DNA of 64,000 nt from Stutzerimonas balearica DSM 6083 (GTDB lineage Bacteria > Pseudomonadota > Gammaproteobacteria > Pseudomonadales > Pseudomonadaceae). The translations under genes and the position numbers were made by a program. The stretch's first letter is position 1. The number at the start of each line of letters is the position of its first letter. Of the stretch, positions 43,173 through 60,311 are shown one piece after another. The DNA lies in assembly GCF_000818015.1 (NCBI RefSeq), contig NZ_CP007511.1, positions 2,738,501-2,802,500 of the forward strand, given 5' to 3'. The notes beneath the pieces are model-generated. The model was not told where the DNA came from, did not search any database, and saw nothing but the letters and a program-made list of their open reading frames with translations.

Positions 43173-44066
43173 ATGAGCCGCTGGGAAGGTCTGGACGAGT
43201 TCGTTGCCGTTGCCGAACAGGGCAGCTTCATGGCCGCCGCGCAGAAGCTGCGCGTGTCGTCGTCGCATGTCAGCCGCCAGGTCGCACGCCTGGAGGAACG
43301 CCTGCAGACGCGCCTGCTATATCGCACCACCCGTCGCGTTTCACTGACCGATGCCGGTCATCACTTCTTCGCCCGTTGCCAGCGCCTGATCGAGGAACGC
43401 GACGATGCCTTCAGCGCCGTCAGCGATCAGAACAGCGTGCCCAGCGGCCTGCTGCGCATGACCGCTGCCGTCGCCTATGGAGAGCGGTTCATCGTGCCAC
43501 TGGTGAACGACTTCATGGCGCGTCATCCGCAGCTGCGGGTGGAGATCGAGCTGTCCAATCGCACGCTCGACCTGGTCCAGGAAGGCTTCGATCTCGCGAT
43601 CCGCCTAGGTCGGCTGGGCGAATCGCGGCTGGTCGCAACACGAATCGCACCTCGCGTCATGTATCTGTGTGCCGCACCGGCGTATCTGGAACGTTACGGC
43701 CGCCCGCACACGCTCTCCGAGCTGGCACGGCACAACTGCCTGATCGGCACCAGCGACACCTGGATGCTGCAGGTCGACGGCCGCGAGCAGCATTTCAAGC
43801 CTTCGGGCAACTGGCGCTGCAACAGTGGCCATGCCGTGCTCGATGCAGCGCTGCGCGGCTTCGGCATCTGCCAACTGCCTGATTACTACGTTCAGGAACC
43901 GCTACGCCGAGGCGAACTGGTTGCGCTGCTTTCGGCGCACCAGCCGCCGGACACCGCCGTCTGGGCCGTTTATCCGCAGCGCCGGCTGCTGTCCGCGAAG
44001 GTCGGTGGCCTGATCGAGGCACTGAAAGCGGGACTGGCCGCCGCGCCGGAATACGCCCGTAGATGA
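43173..44066 (+). CDS. LysR-family regulator, probable activator of adhC-fghA
   Basis: This 297-residue regulator has the LysR helix-turn-helix at residues 1-60 (LDEFVAVAEQGSFMAAAQKLRVSSSHVSRQVARLEERLQTRLLYRTTRRVSLTDAG) and a periplasmic-binding-like effector domain (about 90-290). It lies 109 bp from adhC on the opposite strand, the usual place for a LysR regulator of that gene. In P. aeruginosa GfnR, at the equivalent position, controls formaldehyde/glutathione genes; orthology is inferred from position. TATAAT at 43096-43101 may be a -10 element in the shared region. Confidence 0.9.
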   Translation: MSRWEGLDEFVAVAEQGSFMAAAQKLRVSSSHVSRQVARLEERLQTRLLYRTTRRVSLTDAGHHFFARCQRLIEERDDAFSAVSDQNSVPSGLLRMTAAVAYGERFIVPLVNDFMARHPQLRVEIELSNRTLDLVQEGFDLAIRLGRLGESRLVATRIAPRVMYLCAAPAYLERYGRPHTLSELARHNCLIGTSDTWMLQVDGREQHFKPSGNWRCNSGHAVLDAALRGFGICQLPDYYVQEPLRRGELVALLSAHQPPDTAVWAVYPQRRLLSAKVGGLIEALKAGLAAAPEYARR

Positions 44067-44202
44067 GCGCCGTTTCGCCTGTTCGGTCGTCTGTCCGGCG
44101 TCCGGACGGGCGTTGGAACCCTGCCCTGCTGGCCCCGTCGTAACTGGAAAGCCAGAGCGTCGGCGTCTGGTTTTTGCCAAGCCATGCCATCAGGAGAATT
44201 CC

Positions 44203-44514
44203 ATGCTCATCCAGGTAAACAGCAATCACAGCATCGAAATGTCCCAGGGCCTGGAGGACCGCGTCCGCGCCACCCTGGAAGACGAGCTGGAGCGATTCGA
44301 CGAATACCTGACGCGTCTGGAGGTTCACCTCAACGACGAGAACGGCAGCAAGAGCGGCCCGCAGGACAAGCGCTGCCAGATCGAGGCCCGTCTCAAGCAC
44401 CACGAACCGCTATCGGTAACGCACAAGGCCGAGTCGCTGGACCTGGCCATCGACGGCGCAGCGGAGAAGATGCTGCACGCGCTCGACCATCTCACCGGCA
44501 AGCTCAGCCGCTGA
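44203..44514 (+). CDS. HPF/RaiA-family ribosome hibernation factor, paralogue 2
   Basis: This 103-residue protein is a single S30EA/HPF domain: MLIQVNSNHSIEMSQGLEDRVRATLEDELERF, then LEVHLNDENGSKSGPQDKRCQIEARLKHHEPL and SVTHKAESLDLAIDGAAEKMLHALDHL. It should sit in the mRNA channel of the 30S subunit and keep ribosomes idle. CAGGAG precedes the ATG at 44203; the open frame upstream is leader. It resembles the protein at 21947-22357 closely but lacks its tail. The baeRF gene follows after 37 bp on the same strand, so the two are probably one transcript. Confidence 0.88.
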   Translation: MLIQVNSNHSIEMSQGLEDRVRATLEDELERFDEYLTRLEVHLNDENGSKSGPQDKRCQIEARLKHHEPLSVTHKAESLDLAIDGAAEKMLHALDHLTGKLSR

Positions 44515-44551
44515 CCTCACCCTTTCACCGGCCCCTGTTGCGAGGTACCCC

Positions 44552-45715
44552 ATGCCAAGCGATCTGAACCGAGACACCTTGAAGGAGCTGCTGGCGGTGC
44601 GCCAGCGTCCATGTCTGTCGCTGTATCAGCCGACCCACAGGAGTTTTCCCGAGCGAGAGCAGGACCCCATTCGTTTCAAACACTTGGTACGTCAGTTGGA
44701 GGACGCCCTTAAACAGCAGCACTGCGACCAGCCCGAGACGCTGCTCGCGCCTTTCCGGGCGCTGATCGACGACGCCGATTTCTGGAATAACAGCCGCGAC
44801 GGCCTGGCCATCTTCGCCGCGCCGGGCTATTTCAAGATCTTTCGCCCGCAGCGTCGGGTCGCCGAACTGGCCGTGGCGAACGAGCGCATGCACGTCAAGC
44901 CACTACTGCGTATCGCCCAGTCCGCCGACCGTTACCAGATTCTGGCGCTGACGATGGATTCGGTACGGCTCTACGAGGGCAACCGGGACGGCATCGATCA
45001 GGTTCGACTGGCCGACGGCGTCCCCGCCACGCTCGAGCAGGCGCTGGGCCGCGAGTTGACCGACAAGGGCCAGAGCGGTTTCCCGCAGGGCTACAGCCGC
45101 GCCGGTGAGCGGGGCGACCCGATGCAGGTGGAGGCCGGTGGTGCCGGGCGTCAAGCCGAGATGGACCGTGACCGTGAGCGTTTCTTCCGCGAAGTGGACC
45201 GGGCCATCCTCGAACATCACTCCAAGCGTTCTGGCCTGCCGCTGATACTGGCGGCGCTGCCGGATCACCAGGCGCATTTCCGCAAGCTCAGCCATAACCC
45301 GCACCTGCTCGCCGAGGGCATCGACAACGATCCGTCCCTGCTTAGCCAGAACGAGCTGCGCGAGAAGAGCTGGTTGGTGATGCAGCCGCGCTACATCAAG
45401 CGCCTGGAAGGCTTCATCGATCGCTTCGGGGAATCGCTCGGTCAGGGACTGGCCAGCGAGGCCATCGAGGAAATCGGTCGCGCGACCCGTGAGGGGCGCG
45501 TCGCCACGCTGCTGGTCGAGGCGGACCGCCGCATTCCGGGCCAGGTCGACAAGGATGAGGCCAAGGCCCTGCCTGCCGAAGAGGCCGACGCCTCGACACC
45601 CGATCTGCTCGACGAACTGACCGTCTGGACGCTGGAACAGGGCGGTGAAGTCATCGCGGTGCCGGCCGAGCGCATACCGACGCAAAGCGGAGCGGCGGCG
45701 CTGTATCGGTTCTAG
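44552..45715 (+). CDS. Bacterial archaeo-eukaryotic release factor-like protein (baeRF/Balon-type)
   Basis: This 387-residue soluble protein resembles the bacterial eRF1/Pelota-like (baeRF) superfamily. Its N-terminus, RDTLKELLAVRQRPCLSLYQPTHRSFPEREQDPIRFKHLVRQLEDAL, and the following ADFWNNSRDGLAIFAAPGYFKIFRPQRRVAELAVANERMHVKPLLRIAQSADRYQILALTMDSVRLYEG are characteristic, as is the C-terminal AIEEIGRATREGRVATLLVEADRR...GGEVIAVPAERIP, the eRF1 domain 3-like part. No GGQ motif is seen, so peptide release is unlikely. Psychrobacter Balon, a member of this superfamily, binds the ribosomal A site during hibernation next to RaiA. GAGG precedes the ATG. The HPF gene 37 bp upstream strengthens a hibernation role, which remains inference. 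Confidence 0.8.
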   Translation: MPSDLNRDTLKELLAVRQRPCLSLYQPTHRSFPEREQDPIRFKHLVRQLEDALKQQHCDQPETLLAPFRALIDDADFWNNSRDGLAIFAAPGYFKIFRPQRRVAELAVANERMHVKPLLRIAQSADRYQILALTMDSVRLYEGNRDGIDQVRLADGVPATLEQALGRELTDKGQSGFPQGYSRAGERGDPMQVEAGGAGRQAEMDRDRERFFREVDRAILEHHSKRSGLPLILAALPDHQAHFRKLSHNPHLLAEGIDNDPSLLSQNELREKSWLVMQPRYIKRLEGFIDRFGESLGQGLASEAIEEIGRATREGRVATLLVEADRRIPGQVDKDEAKALPAEEADASTPDLLDELTVWTLEQGGEVIAVPAERIPTQSGAAALYRF

Positions 45716-45726
45716 GTCAGAACCCA

Positions 45727-45760
45727 GCCCCGCAGACCGGCTCAGGCCGGGCTGCGGGGC
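45727..45760. terminator. Hairpin between convergent baeRF and ispD genes
   Basis: GCCCCGCAG (45727-45735) pairs with CTGCGGGGC (45752-45760), with an inner CCGG/CCGG stem. No long T-tract follows on either strand. Its place between convergent stops suggests bidirectional termination. Confidence 0.5.
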
Positions 45761-45772
45761 ACGCCTGTCACC

Positions 45773-46477
45773 TCAGCGTGGACCCCACTGCAACTGCAAC
45801 CACTGGAGGTCATCCGGACGGGTGACCTTGATGTTGTCCGCGCGCCCTTCCACTACCCGCGGACGATGGCCGAGCCACTCGATCGCCGAGGCCTCGTCCG
45901 TGATTTCCGCACCCGCCTGGGCCGCCCCGGTCAGTGCCTGGCGCAACAAGCCCAGGCGAAACATCTGCGGGGTATAGGCCAGCCAGATCGGGCGGCGGTC
46001 GACCGTCTGCTCGACGCGACCGTCGGCCGCGACGCGCTTGAGCGTGTCCTTCGCCGGAACGGCCAGCAACCCGCCGACCGGATCCTCGCCGAGCTGGTCG
46101 AGTAACCGCTGCAGGTCTTCATCCGCAAGATTGGGGCGTGCCGCATCGTGCACCAATACCCAGTCCCCATCGAGGGCGCCGAGGTCTTTCAGCCGCTCGA
46201 GACCGGCCAGTACCGAGTCGGCACGTTCTCTCCCGCCTGCTGCGCGACTGATCCGCGGGTCAGCCGCGCAGCCCAGCATCGGCCACCAGGGATCGTCCGG
46301 TGCAAGGGCGACCACCACACCTCGAACGCCGGCACGGCCCAGAAAACAGCCAAGGGTATGTTCAAGAATCGTGCGGTCACCGAGCTGCAGGTATTGCTTG
46401 GGGCGGTCAGCAGCCATGCGACTGCCAATGCCGGCAGCAGGAATCACCACCCAGAAAGAGGTCGGTCGGTTGTTCAT
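45773..46477 (-). CDS. ispD: 2-C-methyl-D-erythritol 4-phosphate cytidylyltransferase
   Basis: This 234-residue enzyme makes CDP-ME from MEP and CTP, the third step of the MEP isoprenoid pathway. The nucleotide-binding start is VVIPAAGIGSRMAADRPKQYLQLGDRTILEHTL (residues 9-41), with catalytic arginine and lysine in place. Further segments are VLVHDAARPNL, VDRRPIWLAYTPQMFR and the closing TRPDDL. Its ATG overlaps the ftsB stop by four bases (46474-46477), the usual ftsB-ispD coupling. Confidence 0.96.
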   Translation of the reverse strand: MNNRPTSFWVVIPAAGIGSRMAADRPKQYLQLGDRTILEHTLGCFLGRAGVRGVVVALAPDDPWWPMLGCAADPRISRAAGGRERADSVLAGLERLKDLGALDGDWVLVHDAARPNLADEDLQRLLDQLGEDPVGGLLAVPAKDTLKRVAADGRVEQTVDRRPIWLAYTPQMFRLGLLRQALTGAAQAGAEITDEASAIEWLGHRPRVVEGRADNIKVTRPDDLQWLQLQWGPR

Positions 46478-46761
46478 TCGGTGAGCTGGTAGAGGGTTTC
46501 GCCTTCCTTGACCATGCCCAGCTCATGGCGGGCACGCTCCTCGACGGTTTCCATGCCCTGTTTGAGCTCCATCACCTCGGCCTCGAGGATGCGATTGCGC
46601 TCGAGCAGGCGCTTGTTCTCGCCTTGCTGCTCCTCGATCTGCTTGTTGAGGCTGCTGATCTGCGCCAGGCTCCCTTCGCCCACCCACAAGCGGTACTGCA
46701 GACCGCCCAGCAGCAGGATCAGCACGACGAACAGCCAGTATGGGCTACGCAATGAAGGCAT
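46474..46761 (-). CDS. ftsB: Cell division protein FtsB
   Basis: This 95-residue single-pass inner-membrane protein has a membrane helix at about residues 7-23 (YWLFVVLILLLGGLQYRLW) and a periplasmic coiled coil (SSLNKQIEEQQGENKRLLERNRILEAEVMELKQG) that zips with FtsL; the FtsQLB complex then activates septal peptidoglycan synthesis. The end RARHELGMVKEGETLYQL is the family hallmark. It lies 124 bp after eno, behind the eno terminator, and overlaps ispD. Confidence 0.95.
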   Translation of the reverse strand: MPSLRSPYWLFVVLILLLGGLQYRLWVGEGSLAQISSLNKQIEEQQGENKRLLERNRILEAEVMELKQGMETVEERARHELGMVKEGETLYQLTE

Positions 46762-46844
46762 GAACGGTATCGGTCGCGGTTCGAAAAAGAAGGATGCACT
46801 ACGGGAGCAGCAAGTCTCGCCATTGTCGCCGCAACGATTGAAAC

Positions 46845-46872
46845 AAAAAAGGGCGACTTACGCCGCCCTTTT
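46845..46872 (-). terminator. Rho-independent terminator of eno
   Basis: On the minus strand a 9-bp stem (46872-46864 with 46855-46847; AAAAGGGCG arms) is followed by a T-run (46850-46845, TTTTTT). It begins 14 bp after the eno stop. Confidence 0.88.
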
Positions 46873-46885
46873 CCCGATCTTCCGA

Positions 46886-50802
<3,917 letters not shown>

Positions 50803-50842
50803 TTAAGACGGGAGCGTAGTCTACCCGAAACCCCCAATCAGC

Positions 50843-52156
50843 TCAAACCGCCGTCACCGCTGGGGGCTGCCAACGCACCTCCCATCCCGGCGGGCAGAGC
50901 CCGGGCAGATTGGCAACGGCGAGCAGCTCGCCATCGCGATAAACGAGCGGCAGCCGCTGGCGGACAAACCAGGGAACATCCGCCTCGTTGAGCAGGCGCT
51001 TCAGGTCGCGCCTACCCCGCGAGCCCACGTGCATAAGCTCTCCGCCCTGGCGATAACGCAGGGTGAGCGCCCCGAGCTCAACGCCGGACGGCGCCTTGCC
51101 GCCGATGGTTAGGGTCAGCTGACCATTGTTCGGCAATGGTGTTTCCGACGCTCGAATCGCCAAGGCTTCGGCTGGCCAAGGCGCCAACCATTGGCCAGAA
51201 AGCCACCAGACGCGGCCATTGGCCCGGCGCAGCTCACCGCCCGTCAGACGCCAGATGGGGCAGGCATCCTCGCTCGCATCGAGCAAGTTTCGCCAACCCG
51301 CCCAGTGCTCGCTGTCGGGTAGCAGCGTCCAGGCTCGCAGCCAATGGCGCAGCGCGTTGCGCTGGCGCGCCGGACTGAGACGGCCCAATGCCGCGAGGTC
51401 GAGACTAGGCAAGGGCAGCCACCCAGGCACCCCCTGCCCGGCCGCATTGCGTAGATCGTCCTCAGCCAGCTCACCGAGCAAGGCATCGGCCTCCGCAAAA
51501 TGGGCCGCGGCACGTCCGATCACGCGCTTGGCCTGCGGCCAGCGCCGCTCGAGAACCGGGAACACCTCATGGCGCAGATAGTTGCGCGCAAAATCCACCT
51601 GACGGTTGCTCGGGTCTTCCACCCAGGTCAAGCCGAACTGCCGCGCATAACCTTCCAGCGTTTCGCGGGACACGCTCAGCCAGGGCCTGACCAACCAGCC
51701 ACGCCCGAGTCGACGCGCCGGCGCCATCGCCCCCAGGCCGCGCACCCCGGAACCACGCAACAATCGAAACAGTAAGGTTTCCGCCTGGTCGTCGCGATGA
51801 TGGGCGCAGAGCAGCACATCTTCCGGCTCGAGCAACGCTTCAAAGGCGGCGTAGCGGGCCTGCCGTGCCGCGCGCTCGAGACTGGCTCCCGACTCGACCT
51901 CGACCTGCCTGACCTCGAGCGGCACCGCCAGCTCGCCACAACGGGAACGGCAATGCCTGACCCAGTCACCCGCGGCAGCCTGTAAACCATGATCGACATG
52001 CACCGCGACCAGGGGCGGCAGCTTCTGCGTCTGGCGCAGACGGCTCAGCAGGTGCAACAGCACGCTGGAATCCAGCCCGCCGGAAAAGGCGACGAACCAG
52101 CGCGGCGCGTCACGCCACGGCGCCAGTGCGCTCAGCAATTCCCGCTCAAGCGACAT
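50843..52156 (-). CDS. tilS: tRNA(Ile)-lysidine synthase
   Basis: This 437-residue enzyme adds lysine to C34 of the CAU-anticodon tRNA-Ile, so that it reads AUA. The PP-loop SGGLDSSVLLHLLSRL binds ATP (about residues 24-38), with HHRDDQAETLLFRLLRGSG and the TilS_C region containing LNEADVPWFVRQRLPLVYRDGELLAVANLPG. The ATG at 52156 has GGAGG six bases upstream; twelve extra upstream codons are rejected. It lies 58 bp downstream of the accA terminator. Confidence 0.95.
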   Translation of the reverse strand: MSLERELLSALAPWRDAPRWFVAFSGGLDSSVLLHLLSRLRQTQKLPPLVAVHVDHGLQAAAGDWVRHCRSRCGELAVPLEVRQVEVESGASLERAARQARYAAFEALLEPEDVLLCAHHRDDQAETLLFRLLRGSGVRGLGAMAPARRLGRGWLVRPWLSVSRETLEGYARQFGLTWVEDPSNRQVDFARNYLRHEVFPVLERRWPQAKRVIGRAAAHFAEADALLGELAEDDLRNAAGQGVPGWLPLPSLDLAALGRLSPARQRNALRHWLRAWTLLPDSEHWAGWRNLLDASEDACPIWRLTGGELRRANGRVWWLSGQWLAPWPAEALAIRASETPLPNNGQLTLTIGGKAPSGVELGALTLRYRQGGELMHVGSRGRRDLKRLLNEADVPWFVRQRLPLVYRDGELLAVANLPGLCPPGWEVRWQPPAVTAV

Positions 52157-52213
52157 GTCCCGCCTCCCGACAAGACCGAGCCGCCCCGCCAAGCGCTATC
52201 CGCCGAAAACGAA

Positions 52214-52237
52214 ACAGGGTGCCGGAAGGCACCCTGT
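52214..52237 (-). terminator. Rho-independent terminator of accA
   Basis: On the minus strand ACAGGGTGCC/GGCACCCTGT (52237-52214) forms a perfect 10-bp stem with loop TTCC, followed by TTCGTTTTC. It begins 30 bp after the accA stop. Confidence 0.85.
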
Positions 52238-52266
52238 CATACCGCAGCTGGATCACCTGAGCCGGC

Positions 52267-53214
52267 TCAGACGCCGTAGCTCATCAGCCGCTCGTAGCGA
52301 CGCGCGAGCAGCTTGTCGGTATCCAGCGACTTGAGCATGTCCAGCTGACGAGTCAGTTCCTCGCGCACGGACTCGGCCATCGCCGCCGGATTGCGGTGCG
52401 CGCCGCCCAGCGGCTCGTTGATCACCTTGTCGACGATGCCCAGGTCCTTCAGGCGCTCGGCGGTGACGCCCATGGCCTCGGCGGCTTCCGGCGCCTTCTC
52501 GGCGGTGCGCCAGAGGATCGAGGCGCAGCCTTCCGGAGAAATCACTGCATAGGTCGAATACTGCAGCATATTCAGCTGATCGCAGACACCGATGGCCAGC
52601 GCACCGCCCGATCCGCCCTCACCGATCACCGTGGCGATGATCGGCGTCTTCAGGCGCGCCATCACGCGCAGGTTCCAGGCGATGGCTTCGCTCTGGTTGC
52701 GTTCCTCGGCATCGATGCCGGGGTAGGCACCAGGCGTATCGATGAAGGTGAGGATCGGCATCTTGAAGCGCTCGGCCATTTCCATCAGGCGGCAGGCCTT
52801 GCGATAGCCCTCCGGGCGCGGCATGCCGAAGTTGCGGCGGACCTTCTCGCGCACCTCGCGGCCCTTCTGGTGGCCGATGACCATGACCGGCTGGCCATTC
52901 AGGCGTGCGGTCCCACCGACGATCGCTGCGTCGTCGGAGAAATGACGATCGCCATGCAGCTCTTCAAATTCGGTGAACAGGTGGCTGATGTAGTCCAGCG
53001 TGTAGGGGCGCTGCGGGTGGCGGGCCAGGCGGGCGATCTGCCAGCTGCTGAGGTTGCCGAAGATGCTTGCAGTGAGCGACTCGCTCTTTTCCTGCAAGCG
53101 GGCAATCTCGTCGCCGATATTCAGGTCATTGTCATTGCCTACCAGGCGCAGCTCTTCGATCTTGGCTTGCAGGTCGGCAATCGGCTGTTCGAAATCCAGA
53201 AAATTCGGGTTCAT
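52267..53214 (-). CDS. accA: Acetyl-CoA carboxylase carboxyltransferase subunit alpha
   Basis: This 315-residue subunit forms the carboxyltransferase with AccD and makes malonyl-CoA for fatty-acid synthesis. Seen segments are [21 protein letters not shown], the core [64 protein letters not shown] and [38 protein letters not shown]. The ATG at 53214 is supported by GGA six bases upstream and by alignment with E. coli; an ATG two codons earlier has no ribosome binding site. Confidence 0.96.
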   Translation of the reverse strand: MNPNFLDFEQPIADLQAKIEELRLVGNDNDLNIGDEIARLQEKSESLTASIFGNLSSWQIARLARHPQRPYTLDYISHLFTEFEELHGDRHFSDDAAIVGGTARLNGQPVMVIGHQKGREVREKVRRNFGMPRPEGYRKACRLMEMAERFKMPILTFIDTPGAYPGIDAEERNQSEAIAWNLRVMARLKTPIIATVIGEGGSGGALAIGVCDQLNMLQYSTYAVISPEGCASILWRTAEKAPEAAEAMGVTAERLKDLGIVDKVINEPLGGAHRNPAAMAESVREELTRQLDMLKSLDTDKLLARRYERLMSYGV

Positions 53215-53399
53215 AGGCATCCGTCATGCGTCGACGGCCAGGCGGCCGGGAGGCTGTTCCGTTTTTTGCGCCATACCTTACGGGACGGGCGCATTCAGGT
53301 CGAACGAAATCGTTCAGCACCAACAACCCGGTCGGCGACCGGGCCGATCGAGCGCCGCCGGGGCGACGCCTCTTGCGTCCGGGCGCAAGTACCGCCCGG

Positions 53400-56930
<3,531 letters not shown>

Positions 56931-57023
56931 GGACAAACCTGCGCGGGCAAAACGACAAGCGCGCGATTGTACCGAAAAGCGGCCGAGGCAGGTCCGCCGT
57001 TCGCCCTGCCTGCGGCACGATAC

Positions 57024-58451
57024 TCAGGGCTTGATGCCGCCGTTGCCGTCGTCCCAGATGCCGGGCTCGAGCTTCGCGCGGATTTCCGGATAGTCGCGCG
57101 CGTCGAACTGCGGAACCTTGCCGGCACTCAGCTGCTGCCGGTAGTCGCGCGAGAGTTTCACCGCAGTCTTCGACAGCAGGACGATGGCGATCAGGTTGGT
57201 GATCGCCATCAGCCCCATGGAGACGTCGGCCAGGCTCCAGACGAAGGGTAGCGAGGCCAGCGCGCCAAACATCACCATCGCCAGCACCAATAGACGAAAC
57301 ACCAGCAGGCCGGCCGAATGGTTACGCTCGAGAAAGACCAGGCAGTTCTCTGCGTAGAAGTAGTTAGCGACGATGGAGGTGAACGCGAAGAACAGCACGA
57401 TGATCGCCAGGAAATACTGCCCCCAGCCGCCGACATGGTCGACCAGCGCATTCTGCACCAGCTCGATCCCCTCGCCTTCCTGGGGGCCGGCCAGCAGGAT
57501 GATCGCCGCCGACGCCGTACAGATCATCAGCGTATCGATGAACACGCCGGCCATTTGCACATAGCCCTGCGAAGCAGGATGCGGCGGATAGGGCACAGCC
57601 GCCGCAGCGGCGTTCGGCGCCGAGCCCATGCCCGCCTCGTTGGAAAACAGGCCGCGCTTGAAGCCGTTCAACAGCGCAGCGCCGAGCCCACCGGCGGCGG
57701 CTTCCTCGAAACCAAACGCGCTCTTGAAGATGAGTGCGAAGACGCCAGGCAGCTCGGTGATATTGATCAGGATGAGCGCCAGCGCAACGAGCATGTAGGC
57801 CGCAGCCATGAAGGGCACCGCCAGCTGCGAGAAGCGCGCGATGGAGCGCAGGCCGCCAAAGATGATCGGCGCGGTCAGCAGCACGATGCCGATGCCACAA
57901 AGCCAGGCAGGCACGCCAAAGGCGCCTTGCATCGCCCCGGTAATGGTGTTGGCCTGAACCGAGTTGAAGACGAAGCCGAAGGCAAGGATGAGAAACACCG
58001 AGAACAGAGAACCCATCCAGCGGGCGCCCAGCCCCTTCTCCATGTAATAGGCAGGCCCGCCGCGGTACTGCCCGCGGTCGTCACGAATCTTGAACAGCTG
58101 CGCGAGCGTCGCTTCGACGAAACCGGTCGCCATACCGACCAAGGCGATTACCCACATCCAGAACACCGCGCCCGGGCCACCGAGCGTGATGGCGACCGCC
58201 ACCCCGGCGACGTTGCCGGTGCCCACCCGCGCGGCGAGTGACGTACAGAGCGCCTGGAACGGCGAGATACCTGAGTCATCGCTCTTGCCGCTGCCCTTGA
58301 GGATGCCGAACGCATGGCCGAAGTGGCGGAACTGGATGAAGCCCAGGCGGAACGTGAACAACAGGCCGCAACCGACCAGCATCCAGATGAGGATCTTGCC
58401 CCATATGAGCCCGTTGAGCAGATCGACGATTTGGGTGGCAAACTCTGGCAT
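57024..58451 (-). CDS. Sodium:alanine symporter family (AGCS) amino acid transporter
   Basis: This 475-residue inner-membrane transporter has 11 or so helices. The AGCS signature GGPGAVFWMWVIALVGMATGFVEATLAQLFKIRD lies at about residues 90-125, with QALCTSLAARVGTGNVAGVAVAI just before it and FSNEAGMGSAPNAAAAA in the later core. It imports alanine or glycine with Na+. The P. aeruginosa order dnaE-permease-rnhB has the same kind of gene here, so it is probably part of that conserved stretch. Substrate specificity is not decided by sequence. Confidence 0.93.
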   Translation of the reverse strand: MPEFATQIVDLLNGLIWGKILIWMLVGCGLLFTFRLGFIQFRHFGHAFGILKGSGKSDDSGISPFQALCTSLAARVGTGNVAGVAVAITLGGPGAVFWMWVIALVGMATGFVEATLAQLFKIRDDRGQYRGGPAYYMEKGLGARWMGSLFSVFLILAFGFVFNSVQANTITGAMQGAFGVPAWLCGIGIVLLTAPIIFGGLRSIARFSQLAVPFMAAAYMLVALALILINITELPGVFALIFKSAFGFEEAAAGGLGAALLNGFKRGLFSNEAGMGSAPNAAAAAVPYPPHPASQGYVQMAGVFIDTLMICTASAAIILLAGPQEGEGIELVQNALVDHVGGWGQYFLAIIVLFFAFTSIVANYFYAENCLVFLERNHSAGLLVFRLLVLAMVMFGALASLPFVWSLADVSMGLMAITNLIAIVLLSKTAVKLSRDYRQQLSAGKVPQFDARDYPEIRAKLEPGIWDDGNGGIKP

Positions 58452-58538
58452 CAGCGCTCTCCATCGGCAGTGACGTACCGCCGCGCGCGACGCGGCGGCT
58501 CCGTCAGCTATGGACAGCTCAGCTGAATCAGGGTGCCG

Positions 58539-59177
58539 CTAGACCAACGCTGCGGGCGCCAGCGCCGTTACGCTGAGCTCGGCGCGCTCGATCAGTGTAC
58601 GCACCGGCGCGAAGGAGCGCCGATGGATGGGGGTGGGGCCGAGTCGCTGCAATGCCTCGAGGTGCAGCGGTGTCGGATAGCCCTTGTGACCGGCCAGGCC
58701 GTAGCCGGGATAAACCAGATCGAGCGCCTGCATCTCGCGATCACGACTGACCTTGGCTAGGATCGACGCCGCGGCAATCGCCGGGACCTGTGCATCACCC
58801 TGTACCACCGGTGCGCTCGGTACCGCCAGTTGCGGGCAGCGGTTGCCGTCGATCAGCGCCAGCCGCGGCACCACGCTGAGCCCTTCCACGGCGCGCTGCA
58901 TCGCCAACATGGTGGCATGCAGAATGTTCAGCTGGTCGATCTCCTCGACTTCAGCGCGCGCCACGCACCAGGCTAGCGCCTTTTCGCAGATCTCGTCGAA
59001 CAGCGCTTCGCGGCGGGCTTCACTGAGTTTTTTCGAGTCGTTGAGCCCCTCGATCGGGCGAGCCGGATCTAGGATCACCGCCGCGGTCACAACCGGACCA
59101 CAGAGCGGCCCTCGGCCGACCTCGTCGACGCCGGCGACCAGTTCTTCGACCAAACCGAAATCCAGTCCGAACTGCAT
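58539..59177 (-). CDS. rnhB: Ribonuclease HII
   Basis: This 212-residue nuclease removes RNA, including single ribonucleotides, from RNA:DNA hybrids. The catalytic DE(D)D residues are in [20 protein letters not shown] (about residues 15-34), LIDGNRCP, and [17 protein letters not shown]. Its start shares a base with the lpxB stop (TGATG), so it is coupled to lpxB, as in other gammaproteobacteria. Confidence 0.96.
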   Translation of the reverse strand: MQFGLDFGLVEELVAGVDEVGRGPLCGPVVTAAVILDPARPIEGLNDSKKLSEARREALFDEICEKALAWCVARAEVEEIDQLNILHATMLAMQRAVEGLSVVPRLALIDGNRCPQLAVPSAPVVQGDAQVPAIAAASILAKVSRDREMQALDLVYPGYGLAGHKGYPTPLHLEALQRLGPTPIHRRSFAPVRTLIERAELSVTALAPAALV

Positions 59178-60310
59178 CAGGGCCTCTCAACCAACGTCAA
59201 TATTGCTTCGGCGGCCTTCACCGAGGCGTCTTGGCGCAGCGCCCGGTGAATGGCATCGAACCCCTTCACCTGAGGTTCGCCATCGTCCAGCAGTGGCAGC
59301 AATGCCGCGGCCAACGCGTCGGGTGTGGCGGCATCCTGCAACAACTCCGGCACCAGCAAGCGCTGAGCGAGCAGATTCGGCAGCGCCACGTAAGGGCTCT
59401 TCACCAAACGCCGCAGGATGCGATAGGTCATCGGAGCCACCCGGTAGCCCACCACCATCGGCCGTTTGAACAACAGCGCTTCGAGCGTTGCCGTGCCCGA
59501 CGCAATCAGCACCGCGTCACAGGCGGCCAGCGCCTCGTGCGAGCGGCCATCGACGAGCCGCAACGGCAGGGCCCGCCCGGCAAGCATCTGCTCGATCTGC
59601 GCGCGCCGCTCCGGGCTGGCGCATGGCAGTACGAAGCTCACATCCGGTCGTTTTGCGTGGATCCGCTGAGCCGCCTCGAGAAACAGCTCACCCAGACGGG
59701 CCACCTCCCCGCCGCGGCTTCCAGGCAGCAGCGCCACGACAGCACCTTGCTCGGGCAAACCCAGCTCGGCACGCGCTAGGGCCCGGTCGGCCTGGAACGG
59801 AATGGCATCGGCCAGTGGGTGGCCAACGAAACGCACCGGCACGCCCTGCTCTTCATAGAAGCGCGCCTCGAATGGAAACAGCGTCAGCATCAGATCGCAG
59901 GCTTCGCGGATCTTCAGCACGCGCTTCTGCCGCCACGCCCAGACGGACGGGCTGACATAGTGCACGGTGCGAATGCCGGCGCGCCGCAGGCGAAGCTCGA
60001 GGCCCAGGTTGAAATCCGGCGCATCGATGCCAATGAACACGTCCGGCCTGGCCGCGATCAGCTCGGCAGTCAGCCGGCGGCGGCGTGCCAGCAGCTCCGG
60101 CAGACGGCCAAGCACTTCCACCAGGCCCATCACTGCAAGACGCTCGAGCGGGAAGCTCGACTGCAGCCCCTCGGCCTCCATGCGCTTGCCGCCGACACCG
60201 ATGAACTCGACATCGGGACAGCGCTTGCGCAATGCCTGCATAAGCCCGGCGCCGAGGATATCGCCCGATGCCTCCCCGGCTACCAAAGCAACTCGAAGCG
60301 GCCTGTTCAT
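59177..60310 (-). CDS. lpxB: Lipid-A-disaccharide synthase
   Basis: This 377-residue glycosyltransferase joins UDP-2,3-diacylglucosamine and lipid X to the lipid A disaccharide. It opens [21 protein letters not shown] and carries [49 protein letters not shown] and [20 protein letters not shown]. The ATG at 60310 begins two bases after the lpxA stop codon position (one-base spacing), as expected in the lpxD-fabZ-lpxA-lpxB cluster. The upstream 31-codon extension is rejected. Confidence 0.96.
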   Translation of the reverse strand: MNRPLRVALVAGEASGDILGAGLMQALRKRCPDVEFIGVGGKRMEAEGLQSSFPLERLAVMGLVEVLGRLPELLARRRRLTAELIAARPDVFIGIDAPDFNLGLELRLRRAGIRTVHYVSPSVWAWRQKRVLKIREACDLMLTLFPFEARFYEEQGVPVRFVGHPLADAIPFQADRALARAELGLPEQGAVVALLPGSRGGEVARLGELFLEAAQRIHAKRPDVSFVLPCASPERRAQIEQMLAGRALPLRLVDGRSHEALAACDAVLIASGTATLEALLFKRPMVVGYRVAPMTYRILRRLVKSPYVALPNLLAQRLLVPELLQDAATPDALAAALLPLLDDGEPQVKGFDAIHRALRQDASVKAAEAILTLVERP

Positions 60311-60311
60311 C

